Origin: Actinomadura parmotrematis
GTDB taxonomy: Bacteria; Actinomycetota; Actinomycetes; Streptosporangiales; Streptosporangiaceae
Length of the DNA: 64,000 nt
Direction of reading: 5' to 3'
Assembly: GCF_019458805.1 (NCBI RefSeq)
Contig: NZ_JAIBOA010000031.1
Span: 1-64,000 of the forward strand
Below the pieces are notes generated by a model, which saw only the letters and a program-made list of their open reading frames with translations, was not told the origin of the DNA and made no database searches. How positions within the stretch are numbered: the first letter of the stretch is position 1; each line of letters opens with the position of its first letter. This document shows positions 1 through 7,296 of the stretch, one piece after another. The position numbers were made by a program, and so were the translations under genes.

Positions 1-33
1 GTGCGCTAGCACCGACCAGGGTGGCCCGACTCG

Positions 34-105
34 TGGACGATACTGGGATTGAACCAGTGACCTCTTCCGTGTCAGGGAAGCGCTCTCCCGCTGAGCTAAT
101 CGTCC
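34..105 (-). tRNA. tRNA-Val (GAC), copy 1
   Basis: Read on the minus strand it folds as a full cloverleaf: a 7-bp acceptor stem GGACGAT/ATCGTCC, D arm, anticodon loop CTGACAC with anticodon GAC, T arm with GGTTCAATCC and discriminator A. CCA is not encoded. It is the last tRNA of a Gly-Cys-Val transcript and is identical to the copy at 35998-36069. Confidence 0.96.
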
Positions 106-133
106 GGGGTGTCCGCCGGAGGGGCCGGCGTCG

Positions 134-204
134 AGGTGGAGACGGGATTTGAACCCGTGTACACGGCTTTGCAGGCCGTTGCCTCGCCTCTCGGCCACTC
201 CACC
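134..204 (-). tRNA. tRNA-Cys (GCA), copy 1
   Basis: Minus-strand cloverleaf with acceptor stem GGTGGAG/CTCCACC, anticodon loop CTGCAAA (anticodon GCA) and discriminator U, as is usual for tRNA-Cys. It is the middle tRNA of the cluster, about 30-40 nt from its neighbours, and is identical to the copy at 36107-36177. Confidence 0.96.
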
Positions 205-240
205 AGAGCGAGACCGCCTGGCAGTGCAAGGGCCTCTCAG

Positions 241-312
241 AGCGGAAGACGGGATTCGAACCCGCGACCCTCACCTTGGCAAGGTGATGCTCTACCACTG
301 AGCCACTTCCGC
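241..312 (-). tRNA. tRNA-Gly (GCC), copy 1
   Basis: Minus-strand cloverleaf with acceptor GCGGAAG/CTTCCGC, anticodon loop TTGCCAA (anticodon GCC) and discriminator U. It is the first tRNA of the transcript, about 50 nt downstream of the predicted start. Identical to the copy at 36216-36287. Confidence 0.96.
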
Positions 313-368
313 TTGGCGCCACCGGCTCGCGGTCCCTTTCGGGCCCGTCCCCCGTGGCGACATGGATA

Positions 369-374
369 ACTCTA
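369..374 (-). promoter_or_regulatory. -10 box of tRNA cluster 1
   Basis: The minus strand reads GCTAGAGTT here, giving a -10 hexamer TAGAGT. The same GCTAGAGTT string lies upstream of tRNA-Val(CAC) at 42563-42571, and the equivalent position of tRNA cluster 2 has TAATGT. I see no convincing -35. The hexamer overlaps the stop codon of the CHAP gene (372-374), so the tRNA promoter sits inside the end of that gene. Confidence 0.55.
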
Positions 375-1409
375 GCGGAACTCCGGAGCCGATGCGTACT
401 CGACGGACCGCTCCGGGCGCGCCGTCCGCTGGAGCGCTTCGGAGCGCGCCGAGTGGAGGCTGTCCCAGAAGGCGAGCTCCTCGTCCTCCTTGAAGTGGTC
501 GATGCGGCCCCAGAACTCGCGGTCCTCGGCCTCGTAGGCGGCGGCCTGCGAGAGGGCCGGCATGAGGGTGGTCTCGCGGTCGGCGGCCTCCAGCTCGGTG
601 ACCGGCAGGTCGGCGGGGAGCTGGACGGGCGTGGCGGGGCGGTGGTGCTTGCCGCGCTTCTTGACGCGGATGGGCGGGGAGGTCGGCGCCTTGGCGGCGG
701 TGGCGCGGCCGACGGCGAGCGCGACGGTCCCGCAGAGGACGACGGCGAGCGCGGCCGTCAGCACGGCCTCCTGGCCCGGCACCTCCATGGCGTGGGAGTC
801 CTTGCCGCTCTGCTGGGAGGTGTGGCCGGGCTGGGCGGCGCCCGCCGGGGCGGCGGTGATGGCCTGCACCGACGGCGCGGGCGCGGCGTGCCTGGGCTGG
901 TACTTGTGCTCGGGGTCGAACTGCTTGGCGGCGGTCTGCAGCTCGGTGGCGACCTTGCCGGGGTGGCCGAAGCCGACGACGACGTCCATCGAGCGGGTCA
1001 TCCGGGTGACCTCGCTGTGGGCGTTGCCCTCGATGGTGTGCAGGGTGTCGCCGTCGACGGAGGTGACGATGCCGACGTGGTCGATCTGGTCGATGTCGTG
1101 CGATCCCGACCAGTCGAAGAACACGATCGCGCCCGGTTCGGGCTTGCGGTCGAAGGCGCCCTGCTGCTTGAACCAGGAGGCGTGCTCGACGGTGGAGCCG
1201 AACTGCCCGGTCTCCTTCGCGACGCCGGCGCGGTCGGCGGCCCAGGCGAGGAACATGTCGCACCAGGGCGCGGTCGCGAAGTAGGAGTCGTGGTCGGCGT
1301 CGATGTTCTTGGCGTACCAGTCGCCGAACTTGGTGTAGCCGTCGCCCTTCTCGGAGTACCCGAGTTCCTTGGTGACGACGTCGAGCAGCTTCTTCCCGAT
1401 CGGGTCCAT
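372..1409 (-). CDS. CHAP-domain cell-wall amidase-like protein with C-terminal membrane segment
   Basis: A 345-residue protein with an N-terminal CHAP domain (about residues 5-150). Cys in the PWCDMFLAW motif and His in DHVGIV fit the CHAP Cys-His catalytic pair. A low-complexity Pro/Ala/Gln linker follows, then one hydrophobic segment (AVLTAALAVVLCGTVALAVG) and a charged tail. CHAP enzymes cut peptide bonds in peptidoglycan; there is no N-terminal signal peptide, so how the catalytic domain reaches the wall is unclear. I chose ATG 1409 because AGGGAG lies just upstream; a GTG at 1439 is in frame but lacks a good ribosome site. A TTGCCC-17-TACATT promoter lies about 90 nt upstream. Confidence 0.85.
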   Translation of the reverse strand: MDPIGKKLLDVVTKELGYSEKGDGYTKFGDWYAKNIDADHDSYFATAPWCDMFLAWAADRAGVAKETGQFGSTVEHASWFKQQGAFDRKPEPGAIVFFDWSGSHDIDQIDHVGIVTSVDGDTLHTIEGNAHSEVTRMTRSMDVVVGFGHPGKVATELQTAAKQFDPEHKYQPRHAAPAPSVQAITAAPAGAAQPGHTSQQSGKDSHAMEVPGQEAVLTAALAVVLCGTVALAVGRATAAKAPTSPPIRVKKRGKHHRPATPVQLPADLPVTELEAADRETTLMPALSQAAAYEAEDREFWGRIDHFKEDEELAFWDSLHSARSEALQRTARPERSVEYASAPEFR

Positions 1410-1504
1410 GGCGCTCCCTGCCCCCCTCGTCCCTGGCACGCGGGCGGGAGCCCGGTCCGGCCCGGAGCGCGTCGCAGAGGCGGGTCACGTTCCGGTCTCG
1501 GGCG

Positions 1505-1533
1505 AATGTAATCGAGGTAAAGAGCTGGGGCAA
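1505..1533 (-). promoter_or_regulatory. promoter of the CHAP gene
   Basis: On the minus strand TTGCCC (-35, 1533-1528) is followed by exactly 17 bases and TACATT (-10, 1510-1505). The predicted start near 1498 leaves a GC-rich leader of about 90 nt. The spacing and the relative AT-richness of the box support it; start mapping would decide. Confidence 0.5.
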
Positions 1534-1609
1534 GTGATTCGGGTGGAACGGTCGTTTCGTGCTACCCGTGCCACCCCCGCTCGGGCCATGTCCCGTATAG
1601 CCCCCGGTG

Positions 1610-2413
1610 TCAGGAATAGCCGCGCGGAAGCACCGTCACGGGACAGGATGCCGCGCGCAGGGCCTTCAGGGCCACCTCTCCGATGAAGACGCGGTGGGCG
1701 GACGCGTCCTCGCTGCTGGCGCAGACCATGATCTCGCCCTCGGCCCAGTCCACGTCGCGGACGGCGTCGGCGACGTCGTCGCCCTCGGCGAGCTCGGCCG
1801 TCACCAGGTCGGGGTCCATCCCGGACAGGTCCACGGCGTGCCGGATCGCGAGGGCCAGGTCGTCGCGCAGCCGCCCCTCGGGGTCGCCCGGCAGGGCGAG
1901 GGTGACCAGCCGCAGCGACGCGCCGAGCGACAGCGCGGCGAGCGCGGCGCGCTCCACCGCCTCGTCGCACTGGGGCCGGTTCACGTACATGACGGTGATC
2001 CGCTCCAGCGCCTCCGGCGGCGCGTACCCGGCCGGGGCGACCATGACCGCCTGGTTGGCCGAGTGCAGCAGGTGGTCGGCGGCGGCGCCGACGGCGATGC
2101 GCCCGTGCGCGCCGCCGGGCGGCGACCCGATGACGATGACGTCGGCGCCGACGCGGCTGGCGAGCGTGGACAGCCCGCGCCCGACGCTGCGGCCCTCCTG
2201 CGCGACGAGCTCGGCGGGCTCGCCCGCCAGCCGCGCCCGCGCCTGCTCCAGCAGGTTGAGCGACTCGCCCGCCGCGGCCCGCCGGTCCGGCGCGTGGACG
2301 TGGGCGACGGTGAGGGCGCCGCCGGTCAGCCGGACGACGGCGCGCGCCAGGTCCAGGCCCTCGCGCCCGCCGGCGTTGGGCACGTAGCCCGCGAGCACGT
2401 GTTCTCCGATCAT
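1610..2413 (-). CDS. tandem-domain universal stress protein
   Basis: A 267-residue protein made of two Usp (UspA-fold) halves, about residues 1-130 and 135-265. The first half carries the nucleotide-binding signature, a Gly-rich GSPPGGAHGR loop after VIVIG; the second (VCASSEDASAHR) is more divergent. Such proteins bind ATP and help survival under stress or dormancy in actinobacteria. The ATG overlaps the stop of the upstream LysR gene by four bases (ATGA), so the two are translationally coupled. Coupling of a Usp to a LysR regulator and a divergent exporter suggests a stress response to the exported compound, which is inference. Confidence 0.87.
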   Translation of the reverse strand: MIGEHVLAGYVPNAGGREGLDLARAVVRLTGGALTVAHVHAPDRRAAAGESLNLLEQARARLAGEPAELVAQEGRSVGRGLSTLASRVGADVIVIGSPPGGAHGRIAVGAAADHLLHSANQAVMVAPAGYAPPEALERITVMYVNRPQCDEAVERAALAALSLGASLRLVTLALPGDPEGRLRDDLALAIRHAVDLSGMDPDLVTAELAEGDDVADAVRDVDWAEGEIMVCASSEDASAHRVFIGEVALKALRAASCPVTVLPRGYS

Positions 2414-3375
2414 GTCTCCAGCATGCCCGCCGCGGCCGCCGGCGGCGACGGCGCCCCTCCGGTGGGCCGCCGGGAGCCGCCGCGGGCGAGCGCGAGCAGG
2501 TCGCGGGCGGGCCCCGACGGGCGCGCCCCGGCCCGCCACACCGCGCGCAGCGGCCGCCGCAGGTCCAGCTCGGGCACCGGGACGGCGACGAGGCGCCCGG
2601 CCGCCAGCTCGTCGGCGACGGCCAGCTCGCTGACGACGACGGGCCCGGCGCCGGACGCCGCCGCGGCCTTCAGCGCCGTCGTCGAGCCGAGCTGGAGCGC
2701 GGGCGGCGCCGTGCCGCCGTGGGCGGCGAGGGCGCGGTCCAGGACCTCCCGCGTGCCCGACCCCTCCTCGCGCAGGACGAGGGGCGTGGCGGCGAGCTCG
2801 GCGGCCGTGACGCCCGACCGGCGCCGCGCCCACCGGTGCCGCGGGCCGACGACGACCAGGAGGCGGTCGGCGGCCACCGCGGCGCCGCCGAGGCCGCCGG
2901 GGGCGCTCGTGCCCTCGACGAAGCCGAGGTCGGCGCCGCCCGCCCGGACCGTCTCGGCGACCGCCGTGGAGTTCGCCGTCCGCAGCGTCACCGCCGTCCC
3001 GGGGTGCAGCTCGCGCAGGGCCAGCAGCCAGACCGGCATCAGGTACTCGGCGATCGTGAGGCTGGCGATGACGCGGAGCCGCGCCTCGCCGTCGGCGCGC
3101 AGCGCCGCCGCGCCCGCGTCCAGCGCCCCCGCCGCGTCGAGGACCTGCTGCGCCCACCCGGCGACGAGCGCGCCCGCCTCGGTCGGCCGCGACCCGCGCG
3201 GCGACCGCTCCAGCAGCGCCACGCCGAGCCGCGCCTCCATCGCGCGGACCCGGGCGCTGGCGGCGGGCTGGGTGATGCCGACCTCGGCGGCGCCGCGCCC
3301 GACGCTGCCCTCCCGGACGATCGCCAGCAGCAGTTCCAGGGCGTCCAGATCGGGGACGCGCCGCGCCACGCTCAT
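2410..3375 (-). CDS. LysR-family transcriptional regulator
   Basis: A 321-residue regulator. Residues about 8-67 form the LysR winged helix (LDALELLLAIVREGSV, then ITQPAASARVRAMEARLG). The rest is a periplasmic-binding-like effector domain with LVLREEGSGTREVLD, a motif of the CysL/YeiE-type branch. It is divergent from the TDT-family transporter at 3446, the usual layout for a LysR regulator and its target, and it overlaps the Usp gene by 4 bp. A perfect CCTATG-N4-CATAGG inverted repeat lies 9 bp upstream of its start. Confidence 0.92.
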   Translation of the reverse strand: MSVARRVPDLDALELLLAIVREGSVGRGAAEVGITQPAASARVRAMEARLGVALLERSPRGSRPTEAGALVAGWAQQVLDAAGALDAGAAALRADGEARLRVIASLTIAEYLMPVWLLALRELHPGTAVTLRTANSTAVAETVRAGGADLGFVEGTSAPGGLGGAAVAADRLLVVVGPRHRWARRRSGVTAAELAATPLVLREEGSGTREVLDRALAAHGGTAPPALQLGSTTALKAAAASGAGPVVVSELAVADELAAGRLVAVPVPELDLRRPLRAVWRAGARPSGPARDLLALARGGSRRPTGGAPSPPAAAAGMLET

Positions 3376-3383
3376 AACCCCAC

Positions 3384-3399
3384 CCTATGGCCTCATAGG
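3384..3399. promoter_or_regulatory. candidate LysR operator
   Basis: Perfect inverted repeat CCTATG-GCCT-CATAGG in the 70-bp gap between the divergent lysR (3375) and TDT transporter (3446) genes. LysR regulators typically bind dyads in such gaps. The assignment to this regulator is inference. Confidence 0.5.
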
Positions 3400-3445
3400 C
3401 TGCTGACCTCTACCGATCCGCTCCGCGGCGCACCAGCCTGGACGC

Positions 3446-4555
3446 ATGAGGATCATCGATCTCGGCCCCAACTGGTACGCCCCGGTGATGGGCACCGCGA
3501 TCGTCGCGAACGGCGCGCACGCCCTCCCGGCGCGCGTCCCCGTCCTGGACGCCGCCGCCGTGGCGATGTGGGCGCTGTCGGCGCTGCTGCTGGCCGCCGT
3601 CATGGCCGCCCGCGCCGTGCACCTGGCACGCCACCGCGACGTCGCCGCGGACCGGCTCCGCCGGGATCCCGCGGCGGCGGTCTTCTACGGCTGCCCGCCC
3701 ATGGCGCTCCTCGCGGTCGGCGCGGCCACCCTGGCGGTCGGCGCGGACGTCGTCGGGACCCGCGCGGCGGTCGCCGCCGCCCTCGCCCTCTGGACGGCCG
3801 GGACGCTGTACGCGCTCGCCGTCGCGGCCGGCGTCCCGTACCTGATGATGACCCGCCACGAGCTCCGGCGCGGCACCGCCGACCCCACCTGGCTCCTGCC
3901 GCTCGTCGCGCCGATGGTCGCCGCCGCCACCGGCCCCGCGCTCGTCCCGCACCTGCCGCCCGGGCAGCCCCGCCTCACCCTGCTCTACGGCTGCCACGCC
4001 CTGTTCGGCGCGAGCCTGCTGGCCACCCTGGCCATGCTGCCGATCGTGTGGAGCCGGCTGCTGCACGACCGGCTCGCGCCCGCCGCGCTCACCCCGACGC
4101 TGTTCCTGGTCCTCGGGCCGCTCGGCCAGTCGACGACGGCCGCCGGGCAGATCGCCGACGCCGCGTCCGGCCCGCACGCGGCCGCGATGCGCGCCTTCGC
4201 CGTCCTGTACGGGGTGCCCGTCATGGGGTTCGCCCTGCTCTGGCTGGCGATCGCCGCCGCCCTCAACGTGCGCGCCCGCCGCGCCGGGATGGGCTTCGCC
4301 ATGACCTGGTGGTCGTTCACGTTCCCGGTCGGCACCTGCGTCACCGGCGCCGCCGTCCTGGCGCGCGACACCGGCCTCGCCGTCCTCGGCGCGGCGGCGG
4401 TGGCGCTCTGGCTGCTGCTCGCCGCCGCCTGGACGGCCGCGGCGGCGGGCACGCTGCGCCTCCTGGCCACTGCGGAGCGCACCGGCGCGAACGGTAATGG
4501 AACGGTTGCGAACGGTTCACGGCGGGGTACGATGCTGGCTGACGTCCCCCGGTGA
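3446..4555 (+). CDS. TDT-family transporter (TehA/SLAC1-like exporter)
   Basis: A 369-residue membrane protein with about ten hydrophobic segments. The start LGPNWYAPVMGTAIVA and the late motif WWSFTFPVGTCVTG are signatures of the tellurite-resistance/dicarboxylate transporter (TDT, C4dic_mal_tran) family. Members include TehA, malate carriers and sulfite effluxers. With a CysL/YeiE-like LysR regulator divergently encoded, export of sulfite or a related anion is a reasonable guess, but the substrate cannot be read from the sequence. The C-terminus carries a hydrophilic Asn/Gly-rich tail. The LuxR-ATPase gene follows after 36 bp on the same strand. Confidence 0.88.
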   Translation: MRIIDLGPNWYAPVMGTAIVANGAHALPARVPVLDAAAVAMWALSALLLAAVMAARAVHLARHRDVAADRLRRDPAAAVFYGCPPMALLAVGAATLAVGADVVGTRAAVAAALALWTAGTLYALAVAAGVPYLMMTRHELRRGTADPTWLLPLVAPMVAAATGPALVPHLPPGQPRLTLLYGCHALFGASLLATLAMLPIVWSRLLHDRLAPAALTPTLFLVLGPLGQSTTAAGQIADAASGPHAAAMRAFAVLYGVPVMGFALLWLAIAAALNVRARRAGMGFAMTWWSFTFPVGTCVTGAAVLARDTGLAVLGAAAVALWLLLAAAWTAAAAGTLRLLATAERTGANGNGTVANGSRRGTMLADVPR

Positions 4556-4591
4556 GCCACCGGCTCCGGCCGGTGGGAGGAGACAGAGGCC

Positions 4592-6907
4592 GTGGTGTCG
4601 ATAACCAGCGTGGACCGGCGATCGGGACGGCTCCCGGCGGAACTGACCAGCTTCGTGGGACGGCGCGGCGAGCTCGCCGAGATCGAGCGGCTGTTCGTCA
4701 AGTGCCGCCTGGTCACCCTGATGGGTCCGGGCGGCGTCGGCAAGACGCGGCTCGCGGTCCGCGCGGCCGCCGCGCTCGCCCCCGGCCACGAGGACGGCGT
4801 CTGCTTCGTCGACCTGTCCACGCTGCGGCGGCCGTCGCTGCTCCCGCAGGCCGTCGGCTCCGCGCTCGGCCTGCCCGACACCGACGCCGACCCCGGCGCG
4901 GCCCTCGACAACCTCGTCGCCTGCCTCGGCGACCGCGCCAAGCTGCTGGTCCTGGACACCTGCGAGCACCTGGTGGACGCCTGCGCGCTGCTCGCCGAGG
5001 TGCTGCTGCGCAGCGCCCCCGGCCTGCGCGTCCTCGCCACGAGCCGGCAGCCGCTGGACATCGCCGGCGAGTACACCCTGGTCGTCGAGCCGCTCGCCAG
5101 CCCCGACCCCGAGCGCTACGACGGCGCCGAGCCCTGCGACTCGGTGTCGCTGTTCGCCGAGCGCGCCGGCGCCGTCGTCCCCGGCTGGTCGGTCACCGAC
5201 GCCAACCGCGCCGCCGTCGCGCTGCTCTGCCGCCGCCTGGACGGCATCCCGCTCGCCCTGGAGCTCGCCGCGGTGCAGCTGCGCGCCCTGCCGGTCGAGC
5301 AGATCGTCGACCGGCTCGACCGGCGCATCCTGCACGTGCGCGGCCGCCGCACCAGCATGCCCCGCCACCAGACGCTGCAGGCCGCCATCGACTGGAGCCA
5401 CGACCTGTGCTCCCCCGACGAGCGGCTGCTCTGGGAGCGGCTGTCGGTGTTCGTCGGCGACTTCGACCTGGAGGCCGCCGAGCAGGTCTGCGCCGACCGG
5501 GCGCTGCCCGCCGCCGGGATCTGCGAGCTGCTGGCCGGCCTCGTCGCCAAGTCGGTGGTGCGGCGCGCCGACGCCGGCGGCGCCGCCCGCTACCGGATGC
5601 TCGACACCATCCGCGAGTACGGCGCCGAGCGGCTCGACCGCGCCGGGGCGGGCGCGTCGGTGCGGATGCGCGCCTTCGCCCACTTCGCCGGGCGGATCAC
5701 GGCCGCGCGGGCGCGGCTGATGAGTGAGGACCAGCCGCGGCTGCTCGCCTGGTTCGGCATGGAACTGCCCAACATCCGGGCCCTGATGGACCACGGCCTG
5801 CACGACGAGCCCGACGAGTCGATCGCCACGATGGCGCTCGGCCTCGGCCGGATGCTCGCGCTGCGGGGCCGCATCGGCGAGGCCCGCCACTGGTACCGGC
5901 AGATCATCGCCGGCCGCGACATCCGCGGCCCCCTCGGCACCGAGACGCTCGCCCTGGCGGGACTGCTCGCGGTCATGCAGGACGATCCCGGCGACGCCCG
6001 CGACCTGCTGGCGGCCGCCGAGCGGCGCGCCGAGGACGCCGGGGACGTGTCGGGGCTCGCCTACGCGCGCCAGGCGCAGGGCGTCGCCGCGCTGTTCGCC
6101 GACGACCTGCCGGCCGCGCTGCGCCGCCTCGGCGACGCGCGCGAGCTGCACGAGCGCGCCGGCAACGACGACGTGCTGGTCTGCATCACCGACGTGTTCC
6201 GCGCCGTCGTCTGCACCCTGATGGGCGACACCGCCGCCGCCCTGGAGCACGCCATCCGCGCCGTCGAGGAGACGGGCGCGAGCGGCGAGCAGTGGTGCCA
6301 CTCCTACGCGCTCTGCGTCGCGGGCCTCGCGCTGGTCCTGGCGGGCCGCCCCGAGGACGCCGAGCCCGACCTGCGGCGCGGTCTGGCCATCAAGCGCAGC
6401 CTGGACGACCGGCTCGGCGTCTCGCTCGCCCTGGACATGCTCGCCGCCTGCCGCGCCGCGCGCGGCGACGGCGCGGGCGGCGCCCGGCTGTTCGCCGTCG
6501 CCGACCGGCTGCGCCGCTTCACCGGCACCAGCATGTTCGGGCCGCAGCACCACCTGCTGCGCGCCGCCTACGAGGCGCAGGCCCGCGAGGCGCTCGGCGA
6601 CGCGGCCTTCCGCGACGGCTACGAGTCGGGCCGGTGCCTGGACATGGACGCCGCGATCGCCGAGGCGCTCGGCGAGCTCGCCGCGGCGCCGCCCGCCGCC
6701 GCCGAGCCCGAGGCCGATCCGCAGCCGCTCACCCCGCGCGAGCTGGAGATCGCCGGGCTGGTCGCGCAGGGCCTCACCAACCGCGAGATCGCCGACCGGC
6801 TCGTCATCGCCAAGCGCACCGCCGACTCCCACGTCGAGCACATCCTCGCCAAGCTCGCCTTTTCCTCGCGTGCGCAGATCGCCGCCTGGTCGGTCCGCCG
6901 ATCCTGA
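4592..6907 (+). CDS. ATPase/TPR-type LuxR-family transcriptional regulator
   Basis: A 771-residue STAND-type regulator. An AfsR/NB-ARC-like ATPase module begins near residue 18; Walker A GPGGVGKT is at 45-52 and the Walker B strand LLVLD at 118-122, followed by TSRQPL. A helical TPR-like middle (about 370-690) follows, then a C-terminal LuxR helix-turn-helix (LTPRELEIAGLVAQGLTNRE, about 708-768). It lacks the N-terminal OmpR/SARP DNA-binding domain of AfsR. Such proteins switch genes on after binding a ligand and ATP. GTG 4592 is preceded by GGGAGGAG. Two direct repeats 21 bp apart lie just downstream and may be its target. Confidence 0.92.
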   Translation: MVSITSVDRRSGRLPAELTSFVGRRGELAEIERLFVKCRLVTLMGPGGVGKTRLAVRAAAALAPGHEDGVCFVDLSTLRRPSLLPQAVGSALGLPDTDADPGAALDNLVACLGDRAKLLVLDTCEHLVDACALLAEVLLRSAPGLRVLATSRQPLDIAGEYTLVVEPLASPDPERYDGAEPCDSVSLFAERAGAVVPGWSVTDANRAAVALLCRRLDGIPLALELAAVQLRALPVEQIVDRLDRRILHVRGRRTSMPRHQTLQAAIDWSHDLCSPDERLLWERLSVFVGDFDLEAAEQVCADRALPAAGICELLAGLVAKSVVRRADAGGAARYRMLDTIREYGAERLDRAGAGASVRMRAFAHFAGRITAARARLMSEDQPRLLAWFGMELPNIRALMDHGLHDEPDESIATMALGLGRMLALRGRIGEARHWYRQIIAGRDIRGPLGTETLALAGLLAVMQDDPGDARDLLAAAERRAEDAGDVSGLAYARQAQGVAALFADDLPAALRRLGDARELHERAGNDDVLVCITDVFRAVVCTLMGDTAAALEHAIRAVEETGASGEQWCHSYALCVAGLALVLAGRPEDAEPDLRRGLAIKRSLDDRLGVSLALDMLAACRAARGDGAGGARLFAVADRLRRFTGTSMFGPQHHLLRAAYEAQAREALGDAAFRDGYESGRCLDMDAAIAEALGELAAAPPAAAEPEADPQPLTPRELEIAGLVAQGLTNREIADRLVIAKRTADSHVEHILAKLAFSSRAQIAAWSVRRS

Positions 6908-6910
6908 CCC

Positions 6911-6946
6911 TAGGTAGTCGGATCGACACTTTAGGTATGCGGATCG
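6911..6946 (+). promoter_or_regulatory. paired direct repeat, possible LuxR-type operator
   Basis: TAGGTAGTCGGATCG at 6911 and TAGGTATGCGGATCG at 6932 are near-identical copies whose starts are 21 bp apart, two helical turns. They occupy the gap between the LuxR-ATPase gene and the 94-residue gene at 6996. Same-face direct repeats are a common layout for activator binding. The assignment is inference. Confidence 0.45.
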
Positions 6947-6995
6947 GGAGGTCTACCGACGCCCGGCGCGGGGGCGGGCGCCTAGGCTCGCGGGC

Positions 6996-7280
6996 ATGGC
7001 AGTGACACCTGGGGGGACCGCGCCGCGGCCGGCCTGCTTCTCGTGGGAACTGATCGACGCGGTGTCCGGGCGCCCCGGCGCCGGGCCCTGCGGGGTGAGC
7101 AGGAGCCGGCCCGGCGCGCAGCGGGCCCTGTCGGAGGCGCTGCTGGACGCGACGCCCGGCACCGTCGGCGAGCTGTGGCAGGTGCGGCCGAGCCGGTCGC
7201 GCGCCGCGGTGTTCGTCTACGAGGGGCTGGTGGCCCGCGCCGAGCACGACGCCCGCACCCGCCGCGTCGTCTGGAGCTGA
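6996..7280 (+). CDS. hypothetical protein, 94 residues
   Basis: I do not recognise a family. It is a small soluble protein with no signal peptide or membrane segment. The middle (ALSEALLDATPGTVGELWQV) looks like a helix-turn element, and the C-terminus is RVVWS. Its position directly behind the TAGGTA direct repeats and the LuxR-ATPase gene suggests it is under that regulator. The ATG has only a weak GCGGGC ribosome site. Reality is supported by a biased amino-acid make-up with Trp, Phe and Tyr and by the absence of a better ORF here. Confidence 0.6.
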   Translation: MAVTPGGTAPRPACFSWELIDAVSGRPGAGPCGVSRSRPGAQRALSEALLDATPGTVGELWQVRPSRSRAAVFVYEGLVARAEHDARTRRVVWS

Positions 7281-7296
7281 CGCGCCGGACGCCGGC

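Noticed and set aside
1410..1510. Possible c-di-AMP (ydaO) riboswitch in the leader of the CHAP gene
   Set aside because: Actinobacterial wall hydrolases often carry one, so I looked for its conserved core in the roughly 90-nt leader. I could not find it, and the leader is too short.
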